The position numbers were made by a program, and so were the translations under genes. From assembly GCF_900168125.1 (NCBI RefSeq), contig NZ_FUZF01000002.1:180464-244463 (forward strand): 64,000 nt of DNA, in the 5' to 3' direction. Below are positions 17,054 to 25,668 of the stretch, one piece after another (the first letter of the stretch is position 1; the number at the start of each line of letters is the position of its first letter). Under the pieces are notes generated by a model. It was not told the origin of the DNA. It saw nothing but the letters and a program-made list of their open reading frames with translations, and made no database searches. The stretch comes from Sphingobacterium nematocida. GTDB lineage: Bacteria; Bacteroidota; Bacteroidia; Sphingobacteriales; Sphingobacteriaceae.

Positions 17054-17173
17054 TTTAATTAATATAATTTAGTTTCTAAATATTTGCACTAAGATGTAAT
17101 AAATATACAAAAACAACAAATACAAAAGTAATTAAATCCTATTTTTTTGTTGAAAAAAGCAATTTAATAGCGA

Positions 17174-19321
17174 TTATTCTACAATTGTCAGTTCGTCTAT
17201 GATGTTTTTGGCCCCCGCAAATTTATCAATGACAAATAGAACATATCTGATATCTACTGAAATTGTCCGTTGTAATTTAGGGTCAAAGATGACATCACCA
17301 GCCATAGCTTCTATATTTCCATCAAAAGCCAGGCCAATTAATTCGCCTTTAGCGTTTAATACCGGGGAACCAGAGTTTCCTCCTGTTATATCTTGATCAC
17401 TTAAGAAGTTAACAGGCATGTGACCGTCTTTGTCTGCATAGCGACCATAGTCTTTTTGTTCGTACAATTCAATAAGTCGTTTTGGAAGATCGAATTCCTC
17501 ATCGTTAGGTTTGTACTTAGCGATAGTGCCTTTCAAAGTGGTGTAATTATTTACTTTAGCATCGTTTCTAGGATCTGCAGGTAATGCTCTTACAGTTCCA
17601 TAGGTAAGACGTAATGTGCTGTTTGCGTCAGGGTAGTACTTTCCTTTAGGGTTCATCTCTAAGAATCCTGCTATATATTTGCGGAATGCCGTTTGAAAAT
17701 TATCCTCACGTTGCTCCTGTTCTGGTGTACGCTCACGGTACTTTGTCATCAAAGCCGCTGATATTTTATATAATGGATCTTGAGCTACTGTACCCGCTGT
17801 TGGATTTGCTAGATAGGCTTCTAATTTCGCTCTGGATCCAAATATGCTGTTTTCAAAAGCAGACTTTACCAAACTGTTGAAATTACCATTATTCTGTTTG
17901 GCAAGCTCAGCAATATAAGGCGCTATTTGACCTCCTTTGGCACTATACAAGTTTAATTCGTCTGCTAGTACATCAATTTCTAACGGGATATAAGCTTTTT
18001 CGTAGTTGTCTTGGATCGCCGCATCAAAGCGTACGCGCATTTGCGCACGAGCCGCTTCATTTGCCTCAGCATATTGATTCAACGCTCCGCCCAGACTGAA
18101 AGGAAGTGCTGCAAATGTAGAAGAACGGATCATCCCGATTAGGTAATTGTCATGACGGGACTTTTCATTGGTAGCAGCATAGTAATCATTAATTGTTTTG
18201 ATTACGTCCCCATATTTTGTTTTATTTTCTTTTTTGTTAGCCCATTTTTGGAAATTGTTTTCCAGTTTGCCTTTAACTGCTGCTGTTTGGTGTTTGGATA
18301 ACGCATCAATCATACCTTGACGGTTTTTCCAGTAATTTGCAACACCCGAGTATTGTGAAGCATAGTTAATGTTTACCGCTTGATCTTTGTCCATATGTTT
18401 TTTCATGGCATCCATACCTGTTTTAGAGGCTTCCACCCAAGCTGGATAAGCATACTTCACGTTTTGGTCGATACCGGCAGCAGGCATCCATCTGTTCGTA
18501 CGTCCAGGGTAACCTAATATCATTGAGAAATCACCTTCTTTTATTCCTTTTAAGCTAACAGGTAAGTGATATTTAGGTTTCAATGGAATGTTTTCTTGAG
18601 CATATGGTGCTGGGTTTCCGTTCTTGTCTGCATAAACGCGGAAAAGAGAGAAATCCCCAGTATGGCGTGGCCATTCCCAGTTGTCTGTATCGCCACCAAA
18701 TTTACCAATGCTGTTTGGAGGTGTGCCTACCAGACGTACATCCTCATAATCTTGGTACACGAAGTAATAGTACTCATTACCATTGTAGAAAGACTTAACA
18801 GAAACAACGTACTTTCCATTGTCACTATTTTCTTTTTCAATTTTTGCAATCTCTTGATTAATGATTTTTTGTCTTTCTTTCTCTGACATATTATCATCTA
18901 CCAAACTCAAAATACGTTTTGAAACATCATCCATACGTACAAAGAAGCGTACTGAAAGAGATTTCGGTTTTAACTCTGCGCTATAGTTTTTTGCCCAAAA
19001 GCCATTTGTTAGGTAGTCATGTTCAGGCGAAGATAACTCCGCTATAGCACCATAGCCACAGTGATGGTTGGTCAGCACAAGTCCAGAACCAGAGACAATC
19101 TCCGCGGTACAGCCACCACCAAATTGGACTATCGCATCTTTAAGACTGGAGTTGTTAATGCTGTATATTTCTTCAGCGGTCAATTTAAGACCTTTTTTTT
19201 GCATATCAGCCTCGTTGAGACGCTTTAAATGCATGAGGAACCACATGCCCTCATCTGCCATTGTAGTCAAGCTGACCACACAGAGAATTAATAATGATAC
19301 TATTTTCTTCATTCTATTCAT
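17174..19321 (-). CDS. S46-family dipeptidyl peptidase, DPP7-like
   Basis: A 715-residue periplasmic serine exopeptidase that removes dipeptides from protein N-termini. Signal peptide at the N-terminus (LLILCVVSLTTMA). The catalytic His lies in TNHHCGYGAI (about residue 80). The catalytic Ser is near residue 650 in GGNSGSPVLN. Shortly after, FDGNIEAMAGDV has Gly where the acidic-specific DPP11 has Arg, so the S1 pocket should favour hydrophobic or broad P1 residues as in DPP7. Typical of asaccharolytic peptide use in Bacteroidota. Confidence 0.93.
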   Translation of the reverse strand: MNRMKKIVSLLILCVVSLTTMADEGMWFLMHLKRLNEADMQKKGLKLTAEEIYSINNSSLKDAIVQFGGGCTAEIVSGSGLVLTNHHCGYGAIAELSSPEHDYLTNGFWAKNYSAELKPKSLSVRFFVRMDDVSKRILSLVDDNMSEKERQKIINQEIAKIEKENSDNGKYVVSVKSFYNGNEYYYFVYQDYEDVRLVGTPPNSIGKFGGDTDNWEWPRHTGDFSLFRVYADKNGNPAPYAQENIPLKPKYHLPVSLKGIKEGDFSMILGYPGRTNRWMPAAGIDQNVKYAYPAWVEASKTGMDAMKKHMDKDQAVNINYASQYSGVANYWKNRQGMIDALSKHQTAAVKGKLENNFQKWANKKENKTKYGDVIKTINDYYAATNEKSRHDNYLIGMIRSSTFAALPFSLGGALNQYAEANEAARAQMRVRFDAAIQDNYEKAYIPLEIDVLADELNLYSAKGGQIAPYIAELAKQNNGNFNSLVKSAFENSIFGSRAKLEAYLANPTAGTVAQDPLYKISAALMTKYRERTPEQEQREDNFQTAFRKYIAGFLEMNPKGKYYPDANSTLRLTYGTVRALPADPRNDAKVNNYTTLKGTIAKYKPNDEEFDLPKRLIELYEQKDYGRYADKDGHMPVNFLSDQDITGGNSGSPVLNAKGELIGLAFDGNIEAMAGDVIFDPKLQRTISVDIRYVLFVIDKFAGAKNIIDELTIVE

Positions 19322-19427
19322 TTTTTCTAAAACAAAATTGCTTTAAATCGCTGGCAAAACAAAATTTTTGTATGTGATATACGCAAATTCACAATACGCA
19401 TTACTTAATACTCACTACTATTTTCCC

Positions 19428-19435
19428 TATCTTTG
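19428..19435 (+). promoter_or_regulatory. -7 element placed almost at the helicase ATG
   Basis: TATCTTTG, an exact TAnnTTTG match, ends only five bases before the ATG at 19440. If used, transcription starts at or next to the start codon and the message is leaderless or nearly so. Confidence 0.5.
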
Positions 19436-19439
19436 TAAG

Positions 19440-20801
19440 ATGCAGGTATCGTTCGAAGATTTTAAACTCAATAAGCAAATACTAAATGCAATCACGGATG
19501 CGGGTTATGATAAACCTACCGAGATTCAGCAGAAAGCCATAACGCCTATTCTGGCTGGACAAGATGTGATGGGGATAGCGCAGACAGGAACAGGAAAAAC
19601 AGCTGCTTTTGTATTGCCTATGTTGATGAATCTGAAGTATGCTCAGGGTACCGATCCCCGAGCACTAATACTTAGTCCGACGAGAGAACTTGCTATTCAG
19701 ATCGAAGAGCATATTCGCCTTCTTTCCGTCAATTTAGATTTGCGTACCGTACTTCTTTATGGTGGACTTGGACCTAAGACACAAAAGGAACTGTTGGAGA
19801 AAGGCTGTGATATTATTGTAGCAACACCAGGACGTTTTCTTGATCTTTACCTTGAGGGACATATAAATACAAAGTCCTTAAAGTTATTGGTCATGGATGA
19901 GGCAGATAAGATGATGGACATGGGATTCATCGGTAAGATCCACCGTATATTGGAAGTTGTTCCCCGTAAACGCCAAAATTTACTTTTCTCTGCTACGATG
20001 AGCGAGCTAGTACGTAAGATCGCGGGTGATTTTCTGGCTTTCCCTACCGTCATTGAGGTTACTGAACAGGCCACGCCGGCTATAACCGTTTCCCAAGCGT
20101 TGTATGCCGTGCCGAATCTCAAGACAAAGATTAACTTGCTGCAACATTTGTTTAAAGATGATGAGGCCTTTCATCGTGTTATAGTCTTCTGTAAGACAAA
20201 GGAAGTGGCTGATAATGTTTTCGGTTACTTAGAGCGCAAATTTGGTGAGGATAATGTTCGGGTCATTCATGCCAATAAAGGACAGAATACACGTATAAAT
20301 TCTATTAATGCGTTTAAGTCCGGTGAGGTACGATTCCTTGTGGCTACAGATGTAGCTGCTAGAGGGCTAGATGTGTCTAATGTAAGTCATGTAATCAATT
20401 TCGATGTCCCTATTGTAATCGAGGATTATGTCCATCGTATAGGTCGCACAGGCCGGGCTTTTAGCAAAGGAGATGCTATTACTTTCGCTAATCCAGCGGA
20501 AGAATATTATGTGTCAAAAATAGAAAAGTTGATTCGTCAATCTATCCCGGTGTTCGAGCTGCCAGAAGAGGTTTTTATCGAGAAGACCCCGTATGAGGAG
20601 AAACAAGCCATTGCACGGGAAATAGACAATCAGAAAAAGAAGGATAATCCTGATTTTAAAGGGGCTTTTCATGAAAAGAAATTTGTGATTAAACAGAAAG
20701 AAGCAGCTAAGTCTGGTTATAAACCTAAGAAAGCGGCAAGCAAGTCTTCGGCAAAATCTTCTGGGTTTAAGAAAAAAGGAAAGAAGTTTAAGAACAGTTA
20801 G
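19440..20801 (+). CDS. DEAD-box ATP-dependent RNA helicase
   Basis: A 453-residue RNA helicase of RhlE/CshA type for remodelling RNA in cold adaptation, ribosome assembly or decay. Q motif and Phe upstream (FEDFKLN, PTEIQQKAI), motif I AQTGTGKT, Ia PTRELAIQ, II DEAD, III SAT, and VI HRIGRTGRA are all present. The C-terminal 60 residues are Lys/Ser rich and disordered, likely an RNA-binding tail. ATG 19440 is preferred to an earlier in-frame ATG at 19368 because the -7 element lies between them. The next gene begins two bases after its stop. Confidence 0.95.
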   Translation: MQVSFEDFKLNKQILNAITDAGYDKPTEIQQKAITPILAGQDVMGIAQTGTGKTAAFVLPMLMNLKYAQGTDPRALILSPTRELAIQIEEHIRLLSVNLDLRTVLLYGGLGPKTQKELLEKGCDIIVATPGRFLDLYLEGHINTKSLKLLVMDEADKMMDMGFIGKIHRILEVVPRKRQNLLFSATMSELVRKIAGDFLAFPTVIEVTEQATPAITVSQALYAVPNLKTKINLLQHLFKDDEAFHRVIVFCKTKEVADNVFGYLERKFGEDNVRVIHANKGQNTRINSINAFKSGEVRFLVATDVAARGLDVSNVSHVINFDVPIVIEDYVHRIGRTGRAFSKGDAITFANPAEEYYVSKIEKLIRQSIPVFELPEEVFIEKTPYEEKQAIAREIDNQKKKDNPDFKGAFHEKKFVIKQKEAAKSGYKPKKAASKSSAKSSGFKKKGKKFKNS

Positions 20802-20802
20802 G

Positions 20803-21051
20803 GTGAAACTGACGCCACTTAATATCGCTTTAGCCTGTATCTTGGTTTGGATGATATCCGAATGGGGAAGTGAACAGGAGCAGATCATGTCTTGGGGCTG
20901 GTTGTTGGCACTAGCTATCGTTATTTCTTTGGTTGATTTGGGCTTTAGACTGTTATTTAAAGATATAAAACGCGTTTGGTTTTTACAGATCGGTTTTATA
21001 TTGGTGGTCGGTATATTAATGGTGATATTAAAATTGCAGTCGGGAATCTAA
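20803..21051 (+). CDS. Small predicted membrane protein
   Basis: An 82-residue product with GTG start (20803) two bases after the helicase stop. It has three hydrophobic segments (about residues 5-16, 24-44 and 52-75), so it is probably an inner-membrane protein with three short helices. I do not recognise the family. The tight spacing suggests co-transcription with the helicase. The GTG start and lack of a known family keep confidence moderate. Confidence 0.6.
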   Translation: MKLTPLNIALACILVWMISEWGSEQEQIMSWGWLLALAIVISLVDLGFRLLFKDIKRVWFLQIGFILVVGILMVILKLQSGI

Positions 21052-21141
21052 CTACAAAAGAATAGATTCGTACTTATCATAGAATAGAGAATAAATAGAT
21101 GAAATATCCATGTAGCAGAAGTGTACAAACACGGATGACCG

Positions 21142-21158
21142 CGAATTACAACAATTCG
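21142..21158 (+). terminator. Possible weak hairpin after the helicase unit
   Basis: CGAATT pairs with AATTCG across a 5-nt loop (extendable by a wobble pair). A T-poor tail follows, so termination here is uncertain. Confidence 0.3.
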
Positions 21159-21185
21159 TGCATTATTTAATTTTTGGATATTCCA

Positions 21186-21201
21186 TCCCGACCGGTCGGG
21201 A
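21186..21201. repeat. Perfect 16-nt palindrome upstream of gldC
   Basis: TCCCGACCGGTCGGGA is a perfect palindrome about 37 bases before the gldC ATG. It could be a regulator site or a short hairpin, or a member of a small intergenic repeat family. Confidence 0.65.
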
Positions 21202-21237
21202 CAAGTTAATGACAGATAAAAGACATATTATACACAT

Positions 21238-21588
21238 ATGAAAACAGCGGAGATAAAACTAAACGTCGAGCTTGACGAAAATAATGTTCCAGAAATAATT
21301 CAATGGTCTTCAACTGATGGCGAGACTTCAGATACACTTCCTGCAAAGGCTATGTTTTTAGCGTTATGGGATGCGCAGTATAAAAATTCGTTACGAATTG
21401 ATTTGTGGACAAAAGATATGCCCTACGATGAAATGAAACGCTTTTTTTACGAAACTATACAAACTATGGGGGACTCATTTCTGAGAGCCTCAGGAGGTGA
21501 TCCTATGGCGGAGAAGGTAATTGGAGATCTTCGTGATTATTGTGCACATTTTGCGGAGAAAATGGAAGTATTGGAACAACAAGGCTAG
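21238..21588 (+). CDS. gldC: Gliding motility protein GldC
   Basis: A 116-residue protein with the GldC pattern: IKLNVELDENNVPEIIQWSS, TLPAKAMFLALWDAQYKNSLRIDLWTKDM, MKRFFYETIQTMGDSFLRASG (each only part quoted). GldC is a cytoplasmic protein linked to gliding and to stability of the GldB lipoprotein. Many non-gliding Sphingobacteriaceae keep it, so it does not prove gliding, and no other gld gene lies here. It ends two bases before the EVE gene start. Confidence 0.92.
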   Translation: MKTAEIKLNVELDENNVPEIIQWSSTDGETSDTLPAKAMFLALWDAQYKNSLRIDLWTKDMPYDEMKRFFYETIQTMGDSFLRASGGDPMAEKVIGDLRDYCAHFAEKMEVLEQQG

Positions 21589-21589
21589 T

Positions 21590-21997
21590 ATGAATTATTT
21601 TTTAGTAAAATCTGAACCATTTAAATATAGCTGGGAGCAGTTTAATAAGGATGGCGAGACCTTTTGGGACGGTGTTCGGAATTATCAGGCCCGAAACAAT
21701 CTTAAGGCAATGAAAAAGGGGGATTTGGTACTCTTTTATCATAGTAATGAAGGGAAGGAAGTGGTCGGTGTGGCTAAGGTTGTTAATGAGTTTTATCAAG
21801 ACCCAACTACCGAGGATACTAAATGGGTGGTGGTCGATCTATCACCGGTTGAAACCTTAAAAAGGCCAGTAACACTGGAAACAATAAAAGCCGATGAGTT
21901 TTTGCAGAATATTGCTTTGGTAAAGCAGGGGCGTCTTTCTGTTATGCCACTTAAACAAGAAGAGTTTGACCGTATCCTCGAATTGGGGAATGGGTAA
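21590..21997 (+). CDS. EVE-domain protein
   Basis: A 135-residue single EVE domain (PUA-like fold), seen in NYFLVKSEPFKYSWEQF, the WDGVRNYQARNNL loop and GDLVLFYHSN. EVE domains bind modified bases in RNA or DNA. The ATG at 21590 starts one base after the gldC stop and begins with the conserved domain edge; an earlier frame start at 21521 would lie inside gldC. Likely co-transcribed with gldC; the biological link between them is unclear. Confidence 0.9.
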   Translation: MNYFLVKSEPFKYSWEQFNKDGETFWDGVRNYQARNNLKAMKKGDLVLFYHSNEGKEVVGVAKVVNEFYQDPTTEDTKWVVVDLSPVETLKRPVTLETIKADEFLQNIALVKQGRLSVMPLKQEEFDRILELGNG

Positions 21998-22010
21998 CAT
22001 CGTATAAAGA

Positions 22011-22041
22011 AAAAAGGTTCAGTTTATCGCTGAACCTTTTT
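22011..22041. terminator. Bidirectional terminator between EVE gene and thioesterase gene
   Basis: AAAAAGGTTCAG pairs with CTGAACCTTTTT across a 7-nt loop; A and T runs allow use from both sides. Confidence 0.85.
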
Positions 22042-22045
22042 TGTA

Positions 22046-22570
22046 TTAATGGCTTTTTGCAAAGTTGATTAACTTCTTTAAGCTTTTTGCATCTTTCATT
22101 TCCATTTTTCCAGCCAGTATAAGACGTAATTCTCTACGTTGTAAAGCTTCCTCATAGAGTTTGGTTTCTTCTTCTGTTTCAGGAATTAAGTCAACTACCT
22201 TTCGAGGTTTGGTGTTTTCGTCTACAGCGACAAAAGTGTAATAAGCTTCGTTACTTTTTACTTTCGTACCTTCGGGTAGATTGTGTGCGAATATTTCCAT
22301 ACGTACCTCCATCGATGAACTGAATGCACGTGAAACTTTCGCTTGTATGGTTACGACCTCTCCCAGTTTAATAGATCTTTTGAAGGAAACATTATCTACA
22401 GAAACTGTTACGACTGGGCTATTAGAATGTTTCTGTGCAGCCATTGCTGAACAAATGTCCATCCAGTATAATAGTTTTCCTCCCATTAAGTTGCCAAAAG
22501 TATTTGTATCGTTTGGCAATACCAATTCGTTCATTTCTGTATACGAATCTTTTGCTTTTTTCCCGTCCAT
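22046..22570 (-). CDS. Acyl-CoA thioesterase (hotdog fold)
   Basis: A 174-residue hotdog-fold acyl-CoA hydrolase of the YciA/Acot type. The motif GNLMGGKLLYWMD with the conserved Asp, and the central HSNSPVVTVSVDNVSF segment, are characteristic. A charged C-terminal tail of about 40 residues follows the fold. It abuts the RmlD-like gene, whose stop codon starts one base after this gene's ATG, so the two are likely in one operon. Confidence 0.9.
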   Translation of the reverse strand: MDGKKAKDSYTEMNELVLPNDTNTFGNLMGGKLLYWMDICSAMAAQKHSNSPVVTVSVDNVSFKRSIKLGEVVTIQAKVSRAFSSSMEVRMEIFAHNLPEGTKVKSNEAYYTFVAVDENTKPRKVVDLIPETEEETKLYEEALQRRELRLILAGKMEMKDAKSLKKLINFAKSH

Positions 22571-23482
22571 CTATCTATTGTATTGTTTTAATTGTTCTTC
22601 AATTTTTTGCAAAGATACTATAAAAGGGGTAGGGGTAAAGCCTAAAATAGTCTTGGCTTTGTCAAGAATAAAGCCTGTTCGTTGGGGTCTGTTCTGATCT
22701 TGACCAATTTCTTTAGCAGATATAGACTGTATTAAAGACTGGTCTAACTGCCAATAGTCTGCAACCTGTCGTACCGCAGATTCGATACTGAATTGCTCTC
22801 CTCCGGATATATGGAAGATCCCGCTGGCAGCTTTCTCCATGCTGAGAAAACAGGCGCGCACTAGGTCGTCTACCCATGTGGGCATACGCCATTGATCATT
22901 AACCACTTTGATCGATTTATTGGTTTCCAGTTGCTGCTTTGCCCATAGCACGAGATTACTACGTGTAGTGTCCGCTATACATCCATAGACGAGGATGGTA
23001 CGGAGTATTGCGATATTGCTGTTTAAATTAAGTAAATGTTGTTCGGCTTCGGTTTTAGTCTTTCCATAGGCATTGATAGGCGTAGTTTTATCGGTCTCGC
23101 GATAATGCTCCTGCTGGCGACCGTCAAAAACAAAATCGGTCGATAAGAACGTAAGATGCGTATGATGATTCGTAGCGTACTGACCGAGAAATTTAGTTAA
23201 TTCGATGTTGACAGCTTTAGCTAGTTCTGGATTTTGTACACAGGCTTCAACACTACTGATGGCTGCTGCATGTAGAATATGAGTAGGACGGAATTCAGAT
23301 AATATGTCGCCTAATTTTTCCAAATCGCTGAGATCACATTGAATGAAAGATTCAGAAGAAAGAGATTTATTTCTATTAGGGGCTTTTGAGATTCCTAAAA
23401 ATAGATTCTCTGTCGCGCCGTATAGCTCGCAAAATTTTTGAGCGACAAATCCGTTAGATCCAGTGATAAGTATACGCATCAT
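22571..23482 (-). CDS. RmlD-like NAD(P)-dependent sugar-nucleotide reductase (extended SDR)
   Basis: A 303-residue extended SDR similar to dTDP-4-dehydrorhamnose reductase. The Rossmann motif is ITGSNGFVAQ (last Gly of GxxGxxG replaced by Ala), the active site is YGKTKTEAE, and STDFVFDG and YRETD fit the RmlD family. No other rml gene lies here, so the substrate is open; it could be a general SDR with RmlD-type substrate domain. It adjoins the M28 peptidase gene upstream (one-base gap) and the thioesterase downstream. Confidence 0.85.
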   Translation of the reverse strand: MMRILITGSNGFVAQKFCELYGATENLFLGISKAPNRNKSLSSESFIQCDLSDLEKLGDILSEFRPTHILHAAAISSVEACVQNPELAKAVNIELTKFLGQYATNHHTHLTFLSTDFVFDGRQQEHYRETDKTTPINAYGKTKTEAEQHLLNLNSNIAILRTILVYGCIADTTRSNLVLWAKQQLETNKSIKVVNDQWRMPTWVDDLVRACFLSMEKAASGIFHISGGEQFSIESAVRQVADYWQLDQSLIQSISAKEIGQDQNRPQRTGFILDKAKTILGFTPTPFIVSLQKIEEQLKQYNR

Positions 23483-23483
23483 T

Positions 23484-24425
23484 TTAGTTGGTCCAGCTAA
23501 AGTCCATTTTCGGATGTTTCATTGAATTATCAATGGCATCGATTTCAATTTTCAATATTTTCTTTAATGCAATATAGTCTATCTTTTCTGCATCATCACC
23601 AGTCTTGTGATAGTCGGGATGACCACCGGTATGGAAGAATAGTACAGGAATATTTTTTTTATAAAATGACGTTTGATCGGATCCGCCGTTGCCATCCTTA
23701 CTAAGGTTGAATTTGATATCGCTACTTATGTCTTTAAATATAGGGATAAATTGCGGGCTAGTGCCATAACCTATAATTGCAAGCCCATTATCCGGGTTGT
23801 ATCTTCCAATCATATCCATGTTCAACATCCAGTGGATTTGAGCTAGGGGAACTGTAGGATTTTCTGTCCAGTGTTTAGAGCCTAGCAGTCCCAATTCTTC
23901 TGCGCTGAAAGCTATAAACAGAATGTTGAAGTTTTCTTTGACAGAATTGCTGGAATAGTGACGGGCTAACTCAAGTAAGCCTGCAACCCCAGAAGCATTG
24001 TCGTCTGCGCCGTTATGTATTTTACCTATGTTAAGCGTGTCTTTTGATCCTCCGAAATTTCCAAGACCTAAATGGTCATAATGAGCCCCTATGACAATCG
24101 TTTTGGATGCGCCATTATCTAAAAAACCGATGATATTTTCTGCCCGACGTATACTGTCTGGAACAACAACCCGACGTACTTTGGCATCAAATTGTTGTCT
24201 ATAACCTTTAGTGCCTTTTGGTGATAGTTTGTATTTCTTGAATTCCTTTTCAATGTAGTTCGCTGCTTTTTGTAATTGCTTACTCCCCGTTGCCCGTCCT
24301 TGCATATTGTCGGAGGAAAGATAGTATACATGTTTTTGTAACTTGTTTATATCTATTTCTTGAGCTAAGGATGCTCCAGTGGATAGACAAAAGACGAATA
24401 CAAGAAGGAGGTTAAATTGTTTCAT
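23484..24425 (-). CDS. M28-family zinc aminopeptidase, secreted
   Basis: About 313 residues from ATG 24425, which begins a clean signal peptide (LLLVFVFCLSTGASLAQ). An upstream start at 24479 would spoil it. Zinc ligands are seen in GAHYDHLG, NGADDNASGVAG, SAEELGLLG (general base Glu), NMDMIGR and GHPDYHKTGDD. It would trim N-terminal amino acids from peptides in the periplasm. It is the first gene of a probable three-gene unit with the reductase and thioesterase. It has no PA domain, unlike the longer M28 enzyme at 48.5 kb. Confidence 0.92.
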   Translation of the reverse strand: MKQFNLLLVFVFCLSTGASLAQEIDINKLQKHVYYLSSDNMQGRATGSKQLQKAANYIEKEFKKYKLSPKGTKGYRQQFDAKVRRVVVPDSIRRAENIIGFLDNGASKTIVIGAHYDHLGLGNFGGSKDTLNIGKIHNGADDNASGVAGLLELARHYSSNSVKENFNILFIAFSAEELGLLGSKHWTENPTVPLAQIHWMLNMDMIGRYNPDNGLAIIGYGTSPQFIPIFKDISSDIKFNLSKDGNGGSDQTSFYKKNIPVLFFHTGGHPDYHKTGDDAEKIDYIALKKILKIEIDAIDNSMKHPKMDFSWTN

Positions 24426-24504
24426 GTTTATACGGATAATGCTAGTTACAAACCTACACAAATTCGTTTTTACACACAATATAATTGCGGTGCAATATAA
24501 AAAC

Positions 24505-24529
24505 GAAGAGCGGAAATATTCCGCTCTTC
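24505..24529 (-). terminator. Terminator of lspA
   Basis: An 11-bp perfect stem (GAAGAGCGGAA with TTCCGCTCTTC) and 3-nt loop right after the lspA stop, followed on the minus strand by a T-rich tract. Confidence 0.85.
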
Positions 24530-24536
24530 TTAAGTT

Positions 24537-25187
24537 TTAGTCTTCTAGTACCTCACTGTGTACACTGTCTTTTTCTTGATGTTCTTCTTTAAAATACCGT
24601 TTTTGGAAAATTAATATGAGGAAGACACCTACAGAAATTGCTGAGTCTGCAATGTTGAAGACAGGTCTAAAAAATAGGAAATGCTCACCTCCCCATATCG
24701 GTAACCAGTCTGGGAAATTTCCTTCAATTAACGGAAAGTAGAGCATATCTACCACTTTACCGTGTAGAAAAGAAGCATATCCGCCTCCCTCAGGAAAGAG
24801 AACAGCCTTTTCGTAGAAAGTACTTTCACTAAAAATAAGGCCATAAAATGCCGAATCGATAATATTACCCAGTGCACCAGCAAAAATCAAAGCCACATTA
24901 AGGATAAAACCTCTGTTATACTTGTTTTTTACCATATAGTAAAGACCATAGCCGATCCCTGATACTGCAATTATCCTAAAGACGCTCAAAAATAGCTTGC
25001 CATATTCGCCTCCAAACTCCATTCCATAAGCCATTCCAGGATTTTCGATGAAATGAATAAGAAATTTATCGCCAAGGATTTTAAAGTCTTGGCCAATGGT
25101 CATATTCAGTTTAATCCAAAATTTTGAGATTTGGTCTATTAATAAAACGATGATAATTAATGTAATAGGTCTCGTATAGCCTTTCAT
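24537..25187 (-). CDS. lspA: Lipoprotein signal peptidase (signal peptidase II)
   Basis: Aspartic inner-membrane protease of 216 residues that removes signal peptides from prolipoproteins. Four hydrophobic segments are visible. The catalytic aspartates lie in GALGNIIDS and FNIADSAIS. The loop between them is longer than in E. coli LspA, as usual in Bacteroidota, and the C-terminus has a charged tail. It lies after ileS and the TraR/DksA gene in the same direction, separated by an inverted-repeat element. Several lipoproteins in this window would be substrates. Confidence 0.95.
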   Translation of the reverse strand: MKGYTRPITLIIIVLLIDQISKFWIKLNMTIGQDFKILGDKFLIHFIENPGMAYGMEFGGEYGKLFLSVFRIIAVSGIGYGLYYMVKNKYNRGFILNVALIFAGALGNIIDSAFYGLIFSESTFYEKAVLFPEGGGYASFLHGKVVDMLYFPLIEGNFPDWLPIWGGEHFLFFRPVFNIADSAISVGVFLILIFQKRYFKEEHQEKDSVHSEVLED

Positions 25188-25201
25188 AGTTGATTCATAA
25201 A

Positions 25202-25263
25202 ATGGGGCTGACTAAAAAGAGAACGTCAAAATGACGATATTTTATCTTTTTAGACAGCCCCAT
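25202..25263. repeat. MITE-like 62-bp element with 19-bp terminal inverted repeats
   Basis: The arms at 25202-25220 and 25245-25263 are inverted copies of 19 bp with a single mismatch. They start with ATGGGGCTG, like the ends of several insertion sequences. The 24-nt centre holds a smaller CGTCA-AAA-TGACG hairpin. It lies between the TraR/DksA gene and lspA and could also act as a terminator or RNA structure. Confidence 0.65.
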
Positions 25264-25278
25264 CTGTCATTTTTTTAT

Positions 25279-25665
25279 TTAGTATTGTTTATTTTTCGCT
25301 TCGATGCTCAAAGTCGTATGTGGGACTGCTTTAAGGCGTTCCTTTTGGATCAATTTACCTGTCTCCCGACAGATTCCATAAGTTTTGTTCTCAATGCGTA
25401 CTAAAGCGGCCTCAAGATTGTCGATAAACTTTTTCTGACGTGCTGCAAGCTGATTGGTTTGCTCTTTTTCAAGAGTAGCAGATCCGTCTTCTAGTGTTTT
25501 GTAAGTACCGGCTGTATCGTCCGTTCCGTTTGCGTTACCTCCACTTAATGTTTTTGTTAAGGCTAGGAGCTCCTCCTTTGCAATTCTTAACTTGTCCAAT
25601 ATAATGGCTTTGAATTCTGATAATTCAGCATCACTATAGCGGGTTTTTTCTGTGTTTTCTCCCAT
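25279..25665 (-). CDS. TraR/DksA-family regulator
   Basis: A 128-residue DksA/TraR-like protein. The N-terminal half is a coiled-coil (charged Glu/Lys helices); the C-terminal zinc-finger-like part reads YGICRETGKLIQKERLKAVP. Only one of the four zinc cysteines of classical DksA is left, so it probably does not bind zinc the usual way. Such proteins bind RNA polymerase through the secondary channel. It starts four bases after the ileS stop, so it is probably co-expressed with ileS, an arrangement common in Bacteroidota. Confidence 0.92.
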   Translation of the reverse strand: MGENTEKTRYSDAELSEFKAIILDKLRIAKEELLALTKTLSGGNANGTDDTAGTYKTLEDGSATLEKEQTNQLAARQKKFIDNLEAALVRIENKTYGICRETGKLIQKERLKAVPHTTLSIEAKNKQY

Positions 25666-25668
25666 ACT

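Noticed and set aside
21521-21997. Longer EVE gene starting inside gldC
   Set aside because: The first 23 residues would overlap gldC in another frame and do not belong to the EVE fold; ATG 21590 begins right at the domain edge.
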